A DNA stretch of 64,000 nt from an uncultured Agrobacterium sp. (GTDB taxonomy: Bacteria; Pseudomonadota; Alphaproteobacteria; Rhizobiales; Rhizobiaceae), in assembly GCA_913777615.1 (NCBI GenBank), contig CAJYTK010000013.1, positions 372,001 through 436,000 on the forward strand, in the 5' to 3' direction. Made by a program: the position numbers and the translations under genes. The notes beneath the pieces are model-generated. The model had not been told where the DNA came from, did not search any database, and saw only the letters and a program-made list of their open reading frames with translations. This document shows, piece after piece, positions 37,203-45,808 of the stretch; within the stretch, counting starts at the first letter, position 1; every line of letters starts with the position of its first letter.

Positions 37203-38489
37203 TTAGGCCGGTTCCCGCGTCATGACAAGGCTTGCATTCTGGCCACCGAAGCCGAACGAGTTAGACAGAACGGCACCCACCTGAGCATCACGCTTCACAT
37301 TCGGCACCACATCCAGCGCGATCGTCGGATCGGGATTGGTGTAGTTGATCGTCGGCGGAAGTGTGCCAGTCAGCATGGTCTGCAACGAGAACACAGCTTC
37401 AACTGCACCTGCTGCCGTCAGGGTGTGGCCGATCATAGACTTGTTGGAGGAGACGGGGATCGACTTCAAACCCTCACCGAAGACCGCGAGCATGGAGCCA
37501 TACTCCATCTTGTCGTTTTCCGGCGTCGAGGTGCCATGCGCATTGACATAGCCGATATCGGCTTCAGATACACCTGCATCGGCAAGTGCGGCATGGATCG
37601 TGGCAATTGCCGGGCCGCCATCCGGCGAGGAGCGTGTGCGGTGAAAGCTATCGGCTTTCTCCCCTGCACCCTTAATGATCCCCAGGACCTTCGCACCGCG
37701 GGCAACAGCTGCTTCCAGCGATTCCAAAACCAGTGTCGCAGCACCTTCGGCTATGACGAATCCATCGCGGTCCTTGCTGAAAGGCTTCGATGCCTTTTCC
37801 GGCGGATCGTTCTGCGTGGACAGTGCGGAGAGGAGCGAGAAGCGGATCAAGGCCTCTGCACTGACTGAACCGTCGGTGGCGACCGTCAGCGCACGGTCCG
37901 TGCGGCCCTGGCGAATGGCTTCCACACCAAGCTGAATGGCTGTTGCGCCGGAAGCGCAAGCCGTCGAAAGCGTTACCGGAAGGCCACGTGTGCCGAACCG
38001 ATCGGAAAGACGTTCCGAGATCGCACCGAAGAGAGCAGCCTCCTGGAAGGCCGGATCGGGACGCTGGCGCAATGCCGCCATGAACCGGTCATAGGCATCG
38101 CCTGGCTTTGCCGCTGGTGGCGAACGGTCGGCAAGCTCGAAACGGGCGCTCCATTCCGGCTCGATGGGCGGAGCCGCCAGAAATAGTGGGCCGTTGAAAT
38201 CGCCGGATAGACCTGCCTGCGCCAGCGCTTCGATTGTGGTTTCACGGGCGAAAGCGAAAGAGCGCTCGACGGAATTCGGCACAGGAATATCGATGAAATC
38301 CACCGTGCCGCAAATCTTGGTCGACAGATTATCGGTGGGAAAACGTGTGATCTTGTGGATCCCGGATTTGCCTGAGGTCAAAGCCGCCCAGTTATCGGTC
38401 AGTCCCTGCCCGAGGGAGGTGATTATACCCATGCCGGTGACGGCGACGATAGGACGGCCAAGATGATCCCGGAAATTGCTGGATGCCAT
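37203..38489 (-). CDS. fabF1: Beta-ketoacyl-ACP synthase FabF1XL
   Basis: A 428-residue condensing enzyme. The Cys-His-His triad is intact: Cys178 in STACASGATAI, histidine in VNAHGTSTPEND and histidine in KSMIGHTLTAAGA. It probably elongates acyl chains on AcpXL toward C28. It lies 13 bases after fabF2, which lacks the triad, suggesting that the two act as a heterodimer. Confidence 0.93.
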   Translation of the reverse strand: MASSNFRDHLGRPIVAVTGMGIITSLGQGLTDNWAALTSGKSGIHKITRFPTDNLSTKICGTVDFIDIPVPNSVERSFAFARETTIEALAQAGLSGDFNGPLFLAAPPIEPEWSARFELADRSPPAAKPGDAYDRFMAALRQRPDPAFQEAALFGAISERLSDRFGTRGLPVTLSTACASGATAIQLGVEAIRQGRTDRALTVATDGSVSAEALIRFSLLSALSTQNDPPEKASKPFSKDRDGFVIAEGAATLVLESLEAAVARGAKVLGIIKGAGEKADSFHRTRSSPDGGPAIATIHAALADAGVSEADIGYVNAHGTSTPENDKMEYGSMLAVFGEGLKSIPVSSNKSMIGHTLTAAGAVEAVFSLQTMLTGTLPPTINYTNPDPTIALDVVPNVKRDAQVGAVLSNSFGFGGQNASLVMTREPA

Positions 38490-38501
38490 GGTCTGAACTC
38501 C

Positions 38502-39698
38502 TCAAGCGTCTCTAGAAAGAACGGCGACGCCTTCGCCGCGCACGTGACCGATGGTGGTGACGACCGCTTCTGTTACGGCAGATGCCATAGGCTTTTCCGC
38601 AACAGCGTCGAATGGCGGCACTTTTGCGCCGCTCTGGAGAGCGAGCGCAGCGAGCGCCAGGCCAAGGGGGAACTGCGCTTCAAGACCGTGGCCGGTGACG
38701 CCGCCGAATCCACGGATAGCAGCATGCGGCAAAGCCTTTTCAAGGATGTTCTTTTCGCGGGCGGTCAATCCGTCAAGTCCACTCGCACCGGAGAAAACGA
38801 TGGTTTGCGCGGCATCCTTCGCAGGGGCAAGCAGACGCTCTAAACGCTTCTCAAGCTTTCCATCGTCGCGGCTGCCACGATCGCCCTCGATCGCGTCGAT
38901 GCGCGCGTAGATGTGCGCACCACGAGCCTCGGCGCGCTTGCGCGATTCCAGAACGAGAAACGCGCCGACCGACCCGGTGATCATGCCACCACCCTCCCCG
39001 TCCGCGCGTGACCAAAGAGGTTGCCAGTCGCCTTGAGCGTGCGCGCCGACCGCTTCGAACAGAAGTGTCATATCCGGACGTTCGGCCGCGAATGCACCGC
39101 CAACAAGCGCATGGCTCGATTCGCCGGAACGGATGCGATAGAAGGCGGTCTCGACAGCCGAAATACCAGCGGCCTCCTCACCCATGAAGGTCCGCGACGA
39201 ACCGGTGACCTTGTGAACGATGGAGATGTTGCCAGCCATCAGGTTGGAAAGTTGGGCGAGAAACAGCGTCGGACGAAGCTCGGTCGTCAGCTTCTCGTTG
39301 AGCATGACTTCGCGGTCGTTGCGCTTCAAGCCTTCGTCGACGATCAGCGTATCGACATTGATGTCTCGCTCCCCACCCCCGGCTGCGACGATCATGTCCA
39401 TCGTGCCACAAGCTTCTGCGTCTTCTTTCAGACCGGCATCGTCGAGCGCAAGACCGGCGGCGAACACACCAAGGCGCTGCCAGTTTTCCATCTGGCGCTG
39501 ATCCTTGCGACCGATTTGCGCCGACCAGTCGATCTCCGGCAGAGGATGGATCGGATAAGGCGCGAACTTCTCCGTCTCGACAATCGGCTCCGGCGTCGTC
39601 GTACTGGAAAGAAGAGCGATATGGGCATCTTTGCCAACACCATGACAGGTCACGATACCGACCCCGGTAATCACCACATCATTGTCAGACTTCATCAT
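38502..39698 (-). CDS. fabF2: Beta-ketoacyl-ACP synthase-like FabF2XL, lacking catalytic Cys
   Basis: A 398-residue member of the ketosynthase family. At the active-site cysteine position the sequence reads VTGSSRTFMG, with Ser167 instead of Cys, and the first catalytic histidine (VNAHGT in FabF1) is replaced by a FSGASGLDG stretch. The second histidine remains (VTGHGLEAQF). It therefore resembles a chain-length-factor partner more than an active synthase. I chose the ATG pair at 39698/39695, preceded by GAAGGATCACGG. It sits in the acpXL-lpxXL cluster. Confidence 0.88.
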   Translation of the reverse strand: MMKSDNDVVITGVGIVTCHGVGKDAHIALLSSTTTPEPIVETEKFAPYPIHPLPEIDWSAQIGRKDQRQMENWQRLGVFAAGLALDDAGLKEDAEACGTMDMIVAAGGGERDINVDTLIVDEGLKRNDREVMLNEKLTTELRPTLFLAQLSNLMAGNISIVHKVTGSSRTFMGEEAAGISAVETAFYRIRSGESSHALVGGAFAAERPDMTLLFEAVGAHAQGDWQPLWSRADGEGGGMITGSVGAFLVLESRKRAEARGAHIYARIDAIEGDRGSRDDGKLEKRLERLLAPAKDAAQTIVFSGASGLDGLTAREKNILEKALPHAAIRGFGGVTGHGLEAQFPLGLALAALALQSGAKVPPFDAVAEKPMASAVTEAVVTTIGHVRGEGVAVLSRDA

Positions 39699-39879
39699 CC
39701 GTGATCCTTCGTCGCTTTTCCGGAACACTTCGCCGGGCCAGCTCTTAAAAACGGCTAAGACGCCGCACGTGCCATGCGGAATAATGCGCGCGGTGCGGCT
39801 TTGCAATGGCGAAGGCTACCGGACCTTACGCATTGCGTGATTTTTCAGCATTTTGGAGGCGCATATAGCGCTTTTTCAA

Positions 39880-40359
39880 TCAGGGAGAAGTATCGGCCGC
39901 GATGGCCGCCATCAGGCCCACTTCCTCTGCGCGCTTCTTGACGATCGGCGCGAGTGGAATTTCTGAAAATGGCATGGTGCGAAGCTTCAACTGCGCATCA
40001 CAGACCTTCTTGCCGGCTGACGTTATCTTGGCCTTGGTCACCGCGAAACCCGATCCGTCGTGCTCAAGATAGGCCTCGATATCCAGTTCGGCATTAGGCT
40101 CGACGAATGTGCGCATCTTGGCGCTGTCGACGGACATCAGGAACGGCATGGCGGCAAAGTCCGTCATGGCAAGGACCAGCATGCCGGAGGTCTGAGCCAT
40201 CGTTTCGATCAAGAGCACACCTGGAACGAGCGGCATGCCTGGAAAGTGCCCTTCGAAGACCGGGCTTTTATCGGGCACGATGGATCGAGCCTTCAAGATG
40301 CGGGCGGATCTGTCGATAGACTCGATTCGGTCCACCATCTGAAAATATTCGAGAAGCAT
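39880..40359 (-). CDS. fabZ: 3-hydroxyacyl-ACP dehydratase FabZXL
   Basis: A 159-residue hot-dog protein with the FabZ catalytic segment EGHFPGMPLVPGVLLIE, including the catalytic His and Glu. It dehydrates 3-hydroxyacyl-AcpXL in long-chain synthesis. The start at 40359 (MLLEYFQMVDRIES) gives normal FabZ length; a longer frame upstream has no family similarity. Other FabZ proteins for general lipid synthesis are expected elsewhere. Confidence 0.92.
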   Translation of the reverse strand: MLLEYFQMVDRIESIDRSARILKARSIVPDKSPVFEGHFPGMPLVPGVLLIETMAQTSGMLVLAMTDFAAMPFLMSVDSAKMRTFVEPNAELDIEAYLEHDGSGFAVTKAKITSAGKKVCDAQLKLRTMPFSEIPLAPIVKKRAEEVGLMAAIAADTSP

Positions 40360-40557
40360 GTCTTGTCCGTGGAATAGAGAGCAGAGCCATGAACTGCCGT
40401 TACGCCGCCCTCCGGGCTTGGAATGCAATCAGCCGCGATCGGATCTGATCGGATCTGCAGCCCCAGAAATGGCATAGCGCCGCAAATGCGGCGCTCTAGT
40501 TCAGGCTTGCGAGTGGAGTGACGCAGAGGATGCCCGCACAACGGGCACCGGCATCAA

Positions 40558-40836
40558 TCAGCCCTTTGCGGCTTTCAACTCATCGATCTTGGCGCAGAGG
40601 TTCTTCAGAACGAAGTATTCTTCGGTCGAAACCTTGCCCTCGTTAACTTCCTGCGTCCACTGCTCGAGCGGAATCTTGATGCCGAATTCCTTGTCGATAG
40701 CGAAAACGATATCGAGGAAGTCCAGGCTGTCGATGCCGAGATCGTCGATGGTGTGGCTTTCCGGCGTAATGGTTTCGCGATCGATTTCGCTAGTATCAGC
40801 GATGATGTCGGCAACCTTATCGAATGTAGCTGTCAC
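40558..40836 (-). CDS. acpXL: Acyl carrier protein AcpXL
   Basis: A 92-residue acidic acyl carrier protein with the phosphopantetheine serine Ser37 in [11 protein letters not shown]. AcpXL is the dedicated carrier for the 27-hydroxyoctacosanoic acid of rhizobial lipid A and is longer than the general AcpP. Translation starts at a GTG (40836) preceded by AAAGGATACGG; this gives the standard length. It is the first gene of the cluster. Confidence 0.96.
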   Translation of the reverse strand: MTATFDKVADIIADTSEIDRETITPESHTIDDLGIDSLDFLDIVFAIDKEFGIKIPLEQWTQEVNEGKVSTEEYFVLKNLCAKIDELKAAKG

Positions 40837-40968
40837 GCCCGTATCCTTTGTGTTCTTACTTATAAAGGTCTCTTCAGAGGCACCACATAGGGAAGTTGCA
40901 TCAAAAAGCCAATGGTTTCGTGATACAGCGCGATATTTTGGATGATATGTGTTGCGCACTCCCTACAG

Positions 40969-42318
40969 TCAAACCGCCAGAGAGTGGCGCCCTCGCCCAT
41001 TCGAGAGGTAGGTATCAAACGTCGCGGCAATGCTGCGCGCAAACGGCTTGCCGGTTTCCGTCAAGGCGAAATGATCGGCCTCCAGATGGACGAGCCCATC
41101 GCGATCGCCCGAAGCAAACAGCTTGGCTTCCTCGATGGCCGGCAAAGCCAGCTCTCCATAAAGCGCAGTCAAAGCGGAAAGATCGAGTGCAAAGTCGCAC
41201 ATGATCCTTTCTATAACGAACGCGCGGACCCTGTCTTCTGCCGAAAGCGCGATGCCGCGCACGACACATAGGCCTTCGGCATCGGCCATTCGCTCATACT
41301 CCCCTGTCGCCACCATGTTCTGCACGTAGCCTTGTGGCAGCTTGCCGATGGCCGATGCACCAAGCCCGATCAGCGCATCCGCACTGTCATCTGTATAACC
41401 CTGGAAGTTGCGCCGAAGTTCTCCCTCCTTCACCGCCAGCGCCAGAGTGTCTCCGGGCCTGGCGAAATGATCGATTCCGATTGCCTCGTAACCTGCCTCT
41501 ACCAGCATTTCGGCTGCGGTCTTCATCTGCCAGTATCGAGCGAGCACATCCGGCAGCGCCTGCTGCGGAATCATCGTCTGATGCTTCTTCATCCATGGCA
41601 CATGCGCATAGCCGAACAGCGCAACGCGGTCGGGGCTGAGAGACACGATCTTCTCGATAGTGGCGCGCAGAGTGTCGAGTGTTTGGTGCGGAAGGCCGTA
41701 GAGTACGTCGCAGTTGACCGAGTGAGCACCCCTCGCCCGTACCGCATCGACTACGGATTGCGTTTGCTCGAAGCTCTGCATTCGGTTGATGGTGGTCTGT
41801 ACCTTCAGATCGAAATCCTGCACGCCAATGCTCGCCCGGGTCATACCGATCTCGGCAAGCGCATCATAGCGTCCCTCATCGACATCGTTGGGGTCGATCT
41901 CCACACTGATTTCAGCATCGTGGGCAAATGAGAACACCGAACGAAGATGCCCCATTAGCTCGACCAGGTCTTCGGGCTTTACCATCGTCGGGGAGCCGCC
42001 ACCGAAATGCACTGCGGTGACCTGAACACTTGGTGCTACCAGACCAGCCACAGCTTCGATTTCGCTGTGAAGCGCTTTGAGATAAGAGGCGATAGGCTCG
42101 TAGCGGAGCGTATGCTTCGTGTGACAGGCGCAGAACCAGCAAAGCCGGTCGCAATAAGGTATATGAATGTAGAGAGACAGCCGGTTTTGCGAATCAAGCG
42201 CCTGAAGCCAGGCCGCATATTCCCCCGTTCCGATGCCTTCATGAAAGTGCGGTGCTGTCGGGTAGCTCGTGTAGCGGGGTACGGCCGAGGAATATTTCTT
42301 CAATAGATGCTCGGCCAT
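40969..42318 (-). CDS. hemN: Oxygen-independent coproporphyrinogen III oxidase HemN
   Basis: A 449-residue radical-SAM enzyme with the 4Fe-4S motif C-x3-C-x2-C at Cys56, Cys60 and Cys63 (PYCDRLCWFCACH). It converts coproporphyrinogen III to protoporphyrinogen IX without oxygen, supplying haem for cbb3 oxidase at low oxygen. ATG at 42318 chosen; the longer frame upstream has no homology. An exact anaerobox lies 68 bases upstream and is shared with divergent fnrN. Confidence 0.96.
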   Translation of the reverse strand: MAEHLLKKYSSAVPRYTSYPTAPHFHEGIGTGEYAAWLQALDSQNRLSLYIHIPYCDRLCWFCACHTKHTLRYEPIASYLKALHSEIEAVAGLVAPSVQVTAVHFGGGSPTMVKPEDLVELMGHLRSVFSFAHDAEISVEIDPNDVDEGRYDALAEIGMTRASIGVQDFDLKVQTTINRMQSFEQTQSVVDAVRARGAHSVNCDVLYGLPHQTLDTLRATIEKIVSLSPDRVALFGYAHVPWMKKHQTMIPQQALPDVLARYWQMKTAAEMLVEAGYEAIGIDHFARPGDTLALAVKEGELRRNFQGYTDDSADALIGLGASAIGKLPQGYVQNMVATGEYERMADAEGLCVVRGIALSAEDRVRAFVIERIMCDFALDLSALTALYGELALPAIEEAKLFASGDRDGLVHLEADHFALTETGKPFARSIAATFDTYLSNGRGRHSLAV

Positions 42319-42385
42319 CGCGCGCCCTTTTTTAGCATGTATCAATTCTGCGACTAAGAGATACATGCTGCGACAGTTTGCAACT

Positions 42386-42399
42386 TTGACTTCGATCAA
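42386..42399. promoter_or_regulatory. FNR/FixK anaerobox shared by hemN and fnrN
   Basis: TTGACTTCGATCAA fits TTGA-N6-TCAA. It is centred about 74 bases from the hemN start and 121 bases from the fnrN start, the only such site between the two divergent genes. FnrN probably activates hemN from it and may control its own gene. Confidence 0.85.
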
Positions 42400-42513
42400 A
42401 TTAGCTAATAAACATTCTGCTCAGAAGCGGTGTGGGGACACGCGCTTCAGGGGATCGATGTGACGGGCTTCGGGATGACCTGACGACAGACCCGTTCGAC
42501 TTGGACGTGATAA

Positions 42514-43239
42514 ATGGACACTCTGCAGAAGACCATCCATAACTCGGACATGCCTGTCGTTTGCCGCGCATGCGAAGCGCGCCATGGCGGGCTTTGTGGT
42601 GTGCTCACGCCGACCCAGCTTGGGGAGCTGAACCGTCAGTCCAGCCGTAAGAAATTCGAGACGGGCAACGAGCTGCTCGGCCAGGGCGAACTGGTACCCT
42701 ACTACGCCAACATTTTGAACGGGGTCGTCAAGCTTTCGAAAATGATGTCGGATGGCCGTCAGCAGATTGTCGGGCTGCAATTTGCGCCCGATTTTCTGGG
42801 CCGTCCCTTCAATGCAGAAAGCAGCATGACGGCGGAAGCCGCGACGGACGTGGAAATCTGCCTTTTCCCGCGCCGCGTGGTAGACCGGATGATCGTCGAT
42901 GTGCCGAATATGGAGCGTAAGCTGCACGGCCAGTCGCTCAAGGAACTCGACGAAGCGCGAGACTGGATGCTGACGCTGGGGCGTAAATCGGCGCAGGAAA
43001 AAGTCGCAAGCTTCCTTTATCTGATCGCAAAGCATATCGATCCCGAAAAAGGCGACGCCTCGTGTTTCGATCTGCCGTTGTCGCGCGCCGATATTGCAGA
43101 TTTTCTCGGTCTGACCATCGAAACCGTCAGCCGTCAAATGACCAGGCTCAAGAAAGAAGGCATCATTCGGATTGAGAACAACCGGCATATCACAGTGCCT
43201 GATCTCGACGCGCTCAATGACGCTGCGGGCAACGACTGA
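42514..43239 (+). CDS. fnrN: FNR-type oxygen-sensing transcriptional regulator FnrN
   Basis: A 241-residue Crp/Fnr-family protein. Four cysteines that could bind an oxygen-labile 4Fe-4S cluster are present: Cys17, Cys20, Cys28 and Cys116. This distinguishes it from FixK, which lacks the N-terminal cysteines. The recognition helix contains ETVSR, the FNR pattern for TTGAT sites, near residues 199-203. It is therefore expected to act at the anaeroboxes before ccoN, fixG and hemN/fnrN. Confidence 0.93.
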   Translation: MDTLQKTIHNSDMPVVCRACEARHGGLCGVLTPTQLGELNRQSSRKKFETGNELLGQGELVPYYANILNGVVKLSKMMSDGRQQIVGLQFAPDFLGRPFNAESSMTAEAATDVEICLFPRRVVDRMIVDVPNMERKLHGQSLKELDEARDWMLTLGRKSAQEKVASFLYLIAKHIDPEKGDASCFDLPLSRADIADFLGLTIETVSRQMTRLKKEGIIRIENNRHITVPDLDALNDAAGND

Positions 43240-43245
43240 CGGTCT

Positions 43246-43359
43246 TCATCTGTCCCAGTGCAGATTCTTGAGCGATACGCCAAACATATAGGGCGCTTTT
43301 GCTTCCGCCGGTGTAAAAATCGTTCCCGTCAGGATCAACATCACAAAAAAGCACTTCAT
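43246..43359 (-). CDS. Possible 37-residue secreted peptide
   Basis: A short frame (MKCFFVMLILTGTIFTPAEA as first 20 residues) with a plausible signal peptide ending at AEA and a 17-residue mature part ending in LHWDR. A GGGGAG ribosome-binding site lies five bases before the ATG. It is convergent with fnrN, with six bases between stops. No family is recognised; such short frames can arise by chance, but the signal-peptide form and ribosome-binding site together argue for a gene. Confidence 0.4.
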   Translation of the reverse strand: MKCFFVMLILTGTIFTPAEAKAPYMFGVSLKNLHWDR

Positions 43360-43590
43360 CGTCACGCTCCCCAGCGCCTGCCACCGAATGGCCTCCCTGA
43401 GAACACGTTATATCCGATAAGATACTCTTTTCATTTAAGGAATTCGGTTATCGGCAGATGCGACAAATGTATCGAAAGCGCTGCTTCGCAGTCTCAATTC
43501 GTTAAGATACGTCTGGAGTATAGCGTGCGTCGTCACTCGACATTCACTGATTGCGCCGGAAGCGCATGTCCATTATAAGGCATCCATCCA
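43360..43590. other. Gene-free interval before the SulP leader
   Basis: No coding frame that I can support between the 37-residue peptide gene and the structured SulP leader. It must hold the promoters of both divergent transcripts; no anaerobox was found. Confidence 0.45.
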
Positions 43591-43692
43591 CAAGGACCCG
43601 GTGAAAATCCGGGTGGCTCTTCTGGCCGCCGATCCGCCAGACAACACAGCAACGCAACCTGTTTCATTTTTTAAGGACCGAGTCCCGCTCGG
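43591..43692 (+). promoter_or_regulatory. Structured 5' leader of the SulP gene
   Basis: Two stable hairpins precede the start codon: ACCCGG-TGAAAAT-CCGGGT (43596-43614) and CCGAG-TCCCG-CTCGG (43678-43692), with a run of six T between them at 43666-43671. The second hairpin ends 29 bases before the ATG. A cis-regulatory RNA candidate named sul1 has been described upstream of alphaproteobacterial sulfate transporter genes, as I recall; I cannot tell whether this is one. Confidence 0.45.
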
Positions 43693-43721
43693 CCCGTTGC
43701 AACAACTGTGGTAACTCATTC

Positions 43722-45209
43722 ATGCAAACTTTCACACACTACCGTCAGGAGTGGTTCTCCAATATTCGTGGAGACGTGCTCTCCGGCATCGTCGTCGCGC
43801 TTGCTCTGATTCCAGAGGCGATCGGCTTTTCAGTCATCGCCGGTGTCGATCCCAAAGTCGGACTTTACGCCTCGTTTGCCATTGCCTGTGTCGCGGCTTT
43901 CGTCGGCGGTCGTCCCGGAATGATCTCGGCTGCGACGGCCGCAACCGCCGTAGTTATGGTCTCTCTCGTCAAAGAACACGGGCTTCAATATCTCTTCGCT
44001 GCCACGATCCTGATGGGTGTCATACAGATCGTTGCTGGCTGGTTGAAACTCGGCCGCGTGATGCGCTTCGTGTCCCGCTCGGTCATTACGGGTTTTGTCA
44101 ACGCTTTGGCCATTCTGATCTTTATGGCGCAGTTGCCTGAACTGATCGGTGTTCCCAGCCTGACCTATGTCATGATCGCAGGTGGCCTCGCGATTATCTA
44201 TCTCTTTCCGTATGTGACGAAGGCAATACCCTCGCCTCTGGTTGCGATTGCCGTCCTGACGGTGATCGCATGGTGGACCGGAATTGAACTGCGCACAGTG
44301 GGCGACCTTGGCGAACTCCCGTCCAGCTTTCCAATCCTGACATTTCCGCAGGTGCCGATGACTTGGGAGACGCTTCGGATCATCCTCCCCTATTCCGTCA
44401 CACTCGCAGCCGTGGGCCTCCTTGAGTCGCTTCTCACTGCGCAAATCGTCGACGACATGACCGATACGCCGAGCAACAAGAGCCAGGAATGCGTGGGCCA
44501 GGGCGCTGGCAATATTGCCTCAGCGCTGATCGGTGGAATGGGGGGCTGCGCGATGATAGGGCAGTCCGTGATCAATGTGACGTCCGGTGGCCGGGGAAGG
44601 CTTTCGACATTTGTCGCAGGCGCCTTTCTGCTGTTTCTGATTGTCGTGCTTGATGACCTTGTCCGTATCATACCTATGGCAGCGCTCGTTGCCGTCATGA
44701 TCATGGTGTCGATCGGAACATTTTCCTGGCGCTCCATTCTCGACCTGCGCAAGAATCCGCTGCCGTCATCGGTTGTGATGCTCGCAACGGTCGTCACTGT
44801 CGTGACAACGCACGATCTTGCAAAGGGCGTTATCGTCGGCGTTCTACTGTCCGGCATCTTCTTTGCCGGCAAGGTTTCCAAGCTCTTTCGAGTCACTCGA
44901 AGCGAAGAGATCGTGGCGAAAACCGTGACTTATGTCGTGGAAGGCCAAATCTTCTTTGCCTCGGCAGAGAACTTTATCCGCGCCTTCGATTTCAACGAAC
45001 AGGTAGACCAGATCAACATCGATGTTTCCGCTGCCCATCTCTGGGACATCACCGCAGTGGGCGCGCTGGACAAGGTGGTATTGAAATATCGACGAGCCGG
45101 AATTCAGGTCGACGTGGTAGGCTTCAACCAGGCCAGCGCTGAGATGGTCGACAAGTTCGCGCTTCACGACAAAAGCGAACGGCTGGCTGCCAGTGCAACC
45201 CTACACTAG
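43722..45209 (+). CDS. SulP family inorganic anion transporter with STAS domain
   Basis: A 495-residue protein. Some eleven to twelve membrane helices (about residues 20-390) carry the SulP pattern [19 protein letters not shown], and a cytoplasmic STAS domain (about 400-490) contains [18 protein letters not shown]. SulP proteins carry sulfate, bicarbonate or other anions; the substrate is not clear here. It has its own terminator and a structured leader, so it is probably monocistronic. Confidence 0.93.
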   Translation: MQTFTHYRQEWFSNIRGDVLSGIVVALALIPEAIGFSVIAGVDPKVGLYASFAIACVAAFVGGRPGMISAATAATAVVMVSLVKEHGLQYLFAATILMGVIQIVAGWLKLGRVMRFVSRSVITGFVNALAILIFMAQLPELIGVPSLTYVMIAGGLAIIYLFPYVTKAIPSPLVAIAVLTVIAWWTGIELRTVGDLGELPSSFPILTFPQVPMTWETLRIILPYSVTLAAVGLLESLLTAQIVDDMTDTPSNKSQECVGQGAGNIASALIGGMGGCAMIGQSVINVTSGGRGRLSTFVAGAFLLFLIVVLDDLVRIIPMAALVAVMIMVSIGTFSWRSILDLRKNPLPSSVVMLATVVTVVTTHDLAKGVIVGVLLSGIFFAGKVSKLFRVTRSEEIVAKTVTYVVEGQIFFASAENFIRAFDFNEQVDQINIDVSAAHLWDITAVGALDKVVLKYRRAGIQVDVVGFNQASAEMVDKFALHDKSERLAASATLH

Positions 45210-45218
45210 CAAAGGTTT

Positions 45219-45250
45219 GGGCCATTCGCTTGAATGGCCCTTTGCTTTTG
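45219..45250 (+). terminator. Intrinsic terminator of the SulP gene
   Basis: Perfect nine-base stem GGGCCATTC/GAATGGCCC with a GCTT loop, followed by TTTGCTTTTG, ten bases after the stop codon. Confidence 0.8.
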
Positions 45251-45285
45251 CACTGACGATACGAGTTCTATAATTTCGTCTCGCG

Positions 45286-45681
45286 TCACTGTGAGGCAGC
45301 AGGCGTCGCCACAGGCTTTTGTTGCTCTGACAGAGCACGAAGTTCTGCAACGCGACGCTTATACTCGGCCTCGGTGATCTGGCCGCGACGGCGCGCCGCA
45401 CCAAGAGCGGTCAGGTTCTGCTCCATGGTCGAAGCTTCGTTTTCTTCCATTTGTGGCATTGCCGCCGTCATGGGCTTGGCAAAGGTCGGGAAAGTCCCCG
45501 TGTCACGCTTCTGCAACGGCCCGCCGCTCACAGGCTGAGCGCCAACGATTTGCGCCTTGGGTCTTTCCATATGGGCAGGATCGACGATTGGAGCCGGTGT
45601 GGTACAGGCGGCTAACGGCAGAATCAGGCCGCAAACCGACAGCATCGACGCCGTATTTATGCTTCCCGAATGCTTGCCCAT
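45286..45681 (-). CDS. SHOCT-domain lipoprotein
   Basis: A 131-residue protein with a signal peptide and lipobox LPLAAC at about residues 21-26, so probably anchored in a membrane. The C-terminal part (LTALGAARRRGQITEAEYKRRVAELRAL) has the SHOCT short helical domain pattern. Function unknown. ATG at 45681 preferred (AGGATA just upstream). It is divergent from phaC. Confidence 0.78.
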   Translation of the reverse strand: MGKHSGSINTASMLSVCGLILPLAACTTPAPIVDPAHMERPKAQIVGAQPVSGGPLQKRDTGTFPTFAKPMTAAMPQMEENEASTMEQNLTALGAARRRGQITEAEYKRRVAELRALSEQQKPVATPAASQ

Positions 45682-45808
45682 TATCCTGCCCCACCTATAA
45701 GGTATCCATGGTTTTGCGAACGCGCTGAAACGGCGCCCGTGTCGGTGGAACTTGTATTCGTTTTCGTACAGAATGTGCAAATACAAAAATCGCCACGAAG
45801 GAGAACGT

